From Pycnococcus provasolii (taxonomy: Eukaryota; Chlorophyta; Pseudoscourfieldiophyceae; Pseudoscourfieldiales; Pycnococcaceae), in the NCBI GenBank assembly GCA_938743325.2, contig OW568890.1, positions 62,001-126,000 of the forward strand: a stretch of 64,000 bases of DNA, given 5' to 3'. The translations under genes and the position numbers were made by a program. The first letter of the stretch is position 1; the number at the start of each line of letters is the position of its first letter. Positions 60,536 through 64,000 of this stretch are shown here, one piece after another. The notes beneath the pieces were generated by a model. The model saw only the letters and a program-made list of their open reading frames with translations. It searched no databases and was not told the origin of the DNA.

Positions 60536-63500
60536 ATGCCCGACGAGCCGACGCGCCGGCGGCGGATGACGCCCGTGGCCACGGCGGCGGCGGTGCAGCC
60601 CGCCGTGGCGTCGGCGTTCGCACTCGCGTCCGCGGCGGCTCCTGAAGGACCGCCAGCCACGCTGCGTGCGTCGCCGTGGAGGGCGGCTGTCGTCGCACCT
60701 CCCAGTCGTGCCAACTCACCCGCAACACAGACGAACGCAACCCAGGTGAGAAGTAATCCGAATCCGGGGCAGCCTCCACAGACACCGCCGCGACAAACGC
60801 CTTTGGCATTCGCGACAGCCTTGCGTGGCAGGGAAAACGATAACGACGACGACGACGACGACGATAACGATAACGATAACGCCGTGCTTGCTCCGCATAT
60901 CACCATACAGGACAATGAGACGGAGAGGGCGCGCAGGTACGGGCAGGAGCTCGAGCGAGGCAAGGTAGGAACGGGCGCGACAAGAGACGAACAGGACACG
61001 CTCGTACACCACGTCATGAACCTTCTGCGTATGCTCTCGCTTCCAACTAAGCACAACGAAGGTAAGCACGCGTACGCTCTTGTCGCGCTCGACGCCATGC
61101 CGCAGCTGCGCTCGGCTCTCGGGTGGCGCCTTCTTGAAAAAATTGTCGACACGCCGGCCGTGCAGACCAGTGCCAGCGAGCGCCTGCGTCGCGTGCTTGG
61201 CGAGGAGGCGCACCGCGCGAAATCCGGGAGCCTGCGCCGCGATCGCGGGTACGATGCGCCGCCGTCGCCGTCGCCCGGTGGGCCGCCGCCGTCGCCGCCA
61301 CCACACCAGCACGCGCGAACGCCTCCACCAACGGACACGGCGACGCTGGCGAATGACCCCGCACGCGCGGCACGTTCTAAGCTCTACGACAGCTTCGCCG
61401 CAAACCTGCCCAAACTCGAAAATCTTGCGGCAGACCTCGTCTCTGCTAGAAGAGAGCACGACACCGCAGCTCGCAACGAGGAACGCACGGCGTCGGCCAC
61501 AGCGGCGTGCATGGCGTGGGCCGAGGCGAAGTGGATCGCGTTAAGCCTTGTTAGCGGTGGTATGGGTGCGGGAACTGCACCAGCGCCAGCTGCGGTGGCA
61601 GCGCCGGCATGGCTCGCGCGCCTCATCATCGACGCCAGCCTCGCATCTGCGACGTACGGCGAGACGGATCGCGAGCTTGTGGAGGAGGCGGCGCACGATC
61701 CAAGGCTTGCCGAGCGTCTACCGCAATTGCACCGTCGCATGCTCGGACCAAGTGGTGCGCGCAACGGCGGCATTCGCTCTGCGGTCGTATTTGGCGGGCG
61801 CAGCGGTGGCGCCGGCGGAGCTGGACGCGGTGGCGGACGTGGCCACATCACGCCGCAGCTGCAGTCGCCGTCACCGTCGCCGTCGCCACCCTCACGGCAC
61901 GCAGCACAGACAATGAGCAGCCGTTTCTTCGTGCTCGCCGCGGCACGAGCACTGGAAACCATGCCTCGCCAATTGCGTGCGGTAAGCCTGCTTCTTTCTG
62001 CCGCGGAAAGTGCCCGGCTGTTCTCGGCTCTGCGCGTTGGGCTCGCGGATGCCATCGCGCAGCTTTGTCACGAGTATGCCGCGCCTGCGCAGCTTGCTCG
62101 CATCAGCGACGGGGCGCGCAAGCTTCGCTACGCCGCAGCGATTGCTGGCTGGCTTGCGGCAGCCGAGGCATCGGCGGCGGACGCCGCGGTGGTGCTGCCA
62201 CATGACGAAACGCTTGACAGCAGGGGCGGTGGTGCTGCCGTCAGCTTAAGCTCACCCTCCTCCGCTCTCGCGCTTGTGCTCGATGTTCCCAGCTTGCTGT
62301 CAGCTGCTTTTGAACGCGGCACGCTTAGCCTCGTCGTGCCTGCGGCATGCGAATGGGTGCGTCAGCTCTGCGCAAGTGAAGCAGCCCTCGCCTGGGAAGC
62401 CTGCCGCCCGGCGGCTGAGGCGCTGCGCTTGACGCGCGCCGCGCCGCGCCTGAGACCAGGAGCGGCCGGGTGGTTTGGCGCCGGCGCGGTATGCTGTGCA
62501 ATGAATCTTGATGCGGCACTTGCGCTGGTGCGGCGTCGCGCGGTGGTGGCTGGTTCGCCAGAAGCGGGTCCATGGCAACGCGGCAGCGATCCAGCTCTTG
62601 GCATCCTTGCTCGTGCCACCGTCGCACCGCCGCCAAGTTTGTCGGATGCACCGCCAAGTCCGGCATCGCTGCCAGCGAGTCCGCCGCCACCGTCGCCTTC
62701 GGGCTCGTCGACGACGGCGTCGGCATTGACTGGTCCACCCACGGATTCACCGGACTACGTGCGCGGTGCGGTGGACCACCGGTACGTGCAGATGGTCTGC
62801 GCACCCCTTGAGGAAGCGCGTTCATTTCTAGCAGCATCCGTGTCCTCTGCGGAGTCTTCTAGCCAGCAGCAGCCTTCTAGGCACGTTACGCCCACGCCTA
62901 CCACAACGCCGGTGCCGCGAGCCGTGCCGCCAAGACCGCCACCGTCGCTGCAGGTGAGCGCGTCGACGCGAGCACTTCAGCAGCAGCTATTTGCGTACAA
63001 GTCGGCGGTGAAGCGCGCGGTGGATTTCGCGATCGACGTTCTCGCCCCCGTTGTGGAGGAGGAGGTGACAGCTCAGGTGCTTGCTCCCGCGATCACACGC
63101 ACGTCCACTCGCATCGCGGAAATCGCCGCAGATGTGGCCAGCAAGTACGCCGCTAGCATTTCGACATGTACCGCGCCCCCACCGGAGCTGGTCGATGCCG
63201 CGCGAGTGGCAGCTACGGAAGCGGCCGAGCGTGCGCTCGACGATGCGGCGATCGTGTGTGCCTCTACAGCGCGTCGCCGCGCGTCATCGGCGCTTGAGGC
63301 ACTGCTCCGTCCCTCGGAACCTTTGGCTGTGCGTGCTGCGGCGGCGCAGGCGGCGGCCGAGTCGGCAGCTGCAGACGCTTGGATCCGCCAGGCACGCCGC
63401 ATTTCGGATGACATGCGTCGCGCGGCGGAGGCGTCGGCGAGGGAGCACTGGCGCAAGCGCCGAGGCATCGCTGCCGCTGCCGCTGCCGCTGCCGCCGCCG

Positions 63501-63733
63501 CTGCTGCCCCGTCGTCTTCCACGCCCTCCTCCACGTCGTCGTCTTCGGGATGTGACGACGTTACAAATGTCGCAGCCACCTTGTCTCAGCTCGCCGTGCA
63601 CGTGTCCGACTGCGCGCGCCTCGCACCCGCGGGCGGTTCAGATGCCAGTGCACTGCATCGTCTCGCTCATGAGCTGGAACATGCGCAAAATGGCAGCAGC
63701 AGCAGCAGCAGCAGCACCGTTGTGCTTTTATAG
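60536..63733 (+). CDS. Large Ala-rich protein of unknown function
   Basis: 1065 residues from the ATG at 60536 (the frame extends upstream only to a GTG). The N-terminal about 120 residues and several linkers are Pro/Ser/Ala-rich, with an acidic Asp/Asn run near residues 102-115. Helical regions occur at about 130-210, 460-560 (FFVLAAARALETMPRQLRAV), 580-680 and 820-1000 (FAYKSAVKRAVDFAIDVLAP). It ends in poly-Ala and poly-Ser tracts and stops at TAG. No signal or membrane segment. The helical blocks faintly recall codanin-1, but I could not find a decisive motif, so no function is assigned. Confidence 0.65.
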   Translation: MPDEPTRRRRMTPVATAAAVQPAVASAFALASAAAPEGPPATLRASPWRAAVVAPPSRANSPATQTNATQVRSNPNPGQPPQTPPRQTPLAFATALRGRENDNDDDDDDDNDNDNAVLAPHITIQDNETERARRYGQELERGKVGTGATRDEQDTLVHHVMNLLRMLSLPTKHNEGKHAYALVALDAMPQLRSALGWRLLEKIVDTPAVQTSASERLRRVLGEEAHRAKSGSLRRDRGYDAPPSPSPGGPPPSPPPHQHARTPPPTDTATLANDPARAARSKLYDSFAANLPKLENLAADLVSARREHDTAARNEERTASATAACMAWAEAKWIALSLVSGGMGAGTAPAPAAVAAPAWLARLIIDASLASATYGETDRELVEEAAHDPRLAERLPQLHRRMLGPSGARNGGIRSAVVFGGRSGGAGGAGRGGGRGHITPQLQSPSPSPSPPSRHAAQTMSSRFFVLAAARALETMPRQLRAVSLLLSAAESARLFSALRVGLADAIAQLCHEYAAPAQLARISDGARKLRYAAAIAGWLAAAEASAADAAVVLPHDETLDSRGGGAAVSLSSPSSALALVLDVPSLLSAAFERGTLSLVVPAACEWVRQLCASEAALAWEACRPAAEALRLTRAAPRLRPGAAGWFGAGAVCCAMNLDAALALVRRRAVVAGSPEAGPWQRGSDPALGILARATVAPPPSLSDAPPSPASLPASPPPPSPSGSSTTASALTGPPTDSPDYVRGAVDHRYVQMVCAPLEEARSFLAASVSSAESSSQQQPSRHVTPTPTTTPVPRAVPPRPPPSLQVSASTRALQQQLFAYKSAVKRAVDFAIDVLAPVVEEEVTAQVLAPAITRTSTRIAEIAADVASKYAASISTCTAPPPELVDAARVAATEAAERALDDAAIVCASTARRRASSALEALLRPSEPLAVRAAAAQAAAESAAADAWIRQARRISDDMRRAAEASAREHWRKRRGIAAAAAAAAAAAAAPSSSTPSSTSSSSGCDDVTNVAATLSQLAVHVSDCARLAPAGGSDASALHRLAHELEHAQNGSSSSSSSTVVLL

Positions 63734-64000
63734 GGTACAACTACTGTATGTAACATTCTTTTTTAACCAACGTGGAATTGGAGGTTGTCGTTTGCGTTTG
63801 CCAGCCTGGAAAAGGTGCCTGGAAAGTGCCCAAGAGTCAAGACAAATATCTCACGAGACACGGTTGCGTAATAGAGGGAACTGGCAAGAGGGAATTACCT
63901 TTAATTGTCATCGTTGGTAATACAGTATTTTTGCGCCTTTTTTTCTCTTCTCTTCTTTGATGGAGTTTCAAGACAAGGAAAAAGCAAGTGCCCCCTAGGG
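63734..64000. other. Right-edge intergenic sequence
   Basis: 267 bp downstream of the last gene. No gene, motif or repeat recognised. Confidence 0.5.

Overview
This is nuclear DNA of a eukaryotic microalga, most likely from the green lineage. The window is gene-dense (about 22 confident or probable protein genes in 64 kb), GC-rich over most of its length, and poor in introns. Clear spliceosomal introns appear in only three places. The green-lineage reading rests on a Casparian-strip-like (DUF588) four-helix membrane protein, a plant-type EF-hand/TPR protein with a near-signature N-terminus, a plant-type arogenate/prephenate dehydrogenase, and a plant-type uridine kinase/UPRT fusion. A TTLL gene and a TPH-like coiled-coil gene suggest, less firmly, a flagellated cell. 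I did not identify the species. TAG and TGA both end intact genes here, so the standard code is assumed.

Left part (1-14.2 kb): the start of a large type I polyketide synthase runs off the left edge on the minus strand, with an acyl-CoA-ligase domain followed by two nucleotide-identical carrier-protein domains. It is followed by a CASP-like protein, the EF-hand/TPR gene, a broken cysteine-rich locus, a CRC (tesmin/TSO1-like) DNA-binding gene carrying an internal partial duplication and a frameshift, and a coiled-coil gene with one in-frame TAG. Middle part (14.5-29.5 kb): a membrane-anchored TTL-like protein, MON1 and DDX11 (divergent, about 195 bp apart), arogenate dehydrogenase, an ankyrin-cellulose synthase fusion, and a lysosomal-type glycosylasparaginase.

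Accessory island (about 29.8-34.6 kb): AT-rich DNA between two copies of a roughly 105-bp direct repeat. It holds a copia RNase H remnant and a virus-like gene set (fragmentary surface-type protein, acidic protein, GIY-YIG nuclease, short acidic protein, MT-A70-type adenine methyltransferase), followed by a PurF fragment. I see no capsid, packaging ATPase or polymerase, so this is at most a fragment of a Polinton-like or related virus.

Right part (34.6-64 kb): a secreted Tyr/Gly-rich and Thr-rich protein with a receptor-L/LRR-like array in which each small exon is one repeat; two unknown secreted or membrane proteins; a secreted His-rich protein with duplicated DUF3721 modules; a DIRS-type RNase H remnant; a protein phosphatase inhibitor-2 homologue; a QueA-QueH fusion combining the last two steps of queuosine synthesis; uridine kinase-UPRT; a tyrosine-recombinase element with split direct repeats next to a telomere-like tract; a 0.73-kb near-perfect palindrome; ATG13; a roughly 1900-residue Cache/cysteine-rich/multi-pass/EF-hand receptor-like protein; and a large Ala-rich protein of unknown function.

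The strongest candidates for something new are the QueA-QueH fusion with a transit-like leader, the tandem identical ACPs of the PKS loading module, the compact tyrosine-recombinase element, and the virus-like island. Most genes are unrelated housekeeping or cell-biology genes with no operon-like organisation.
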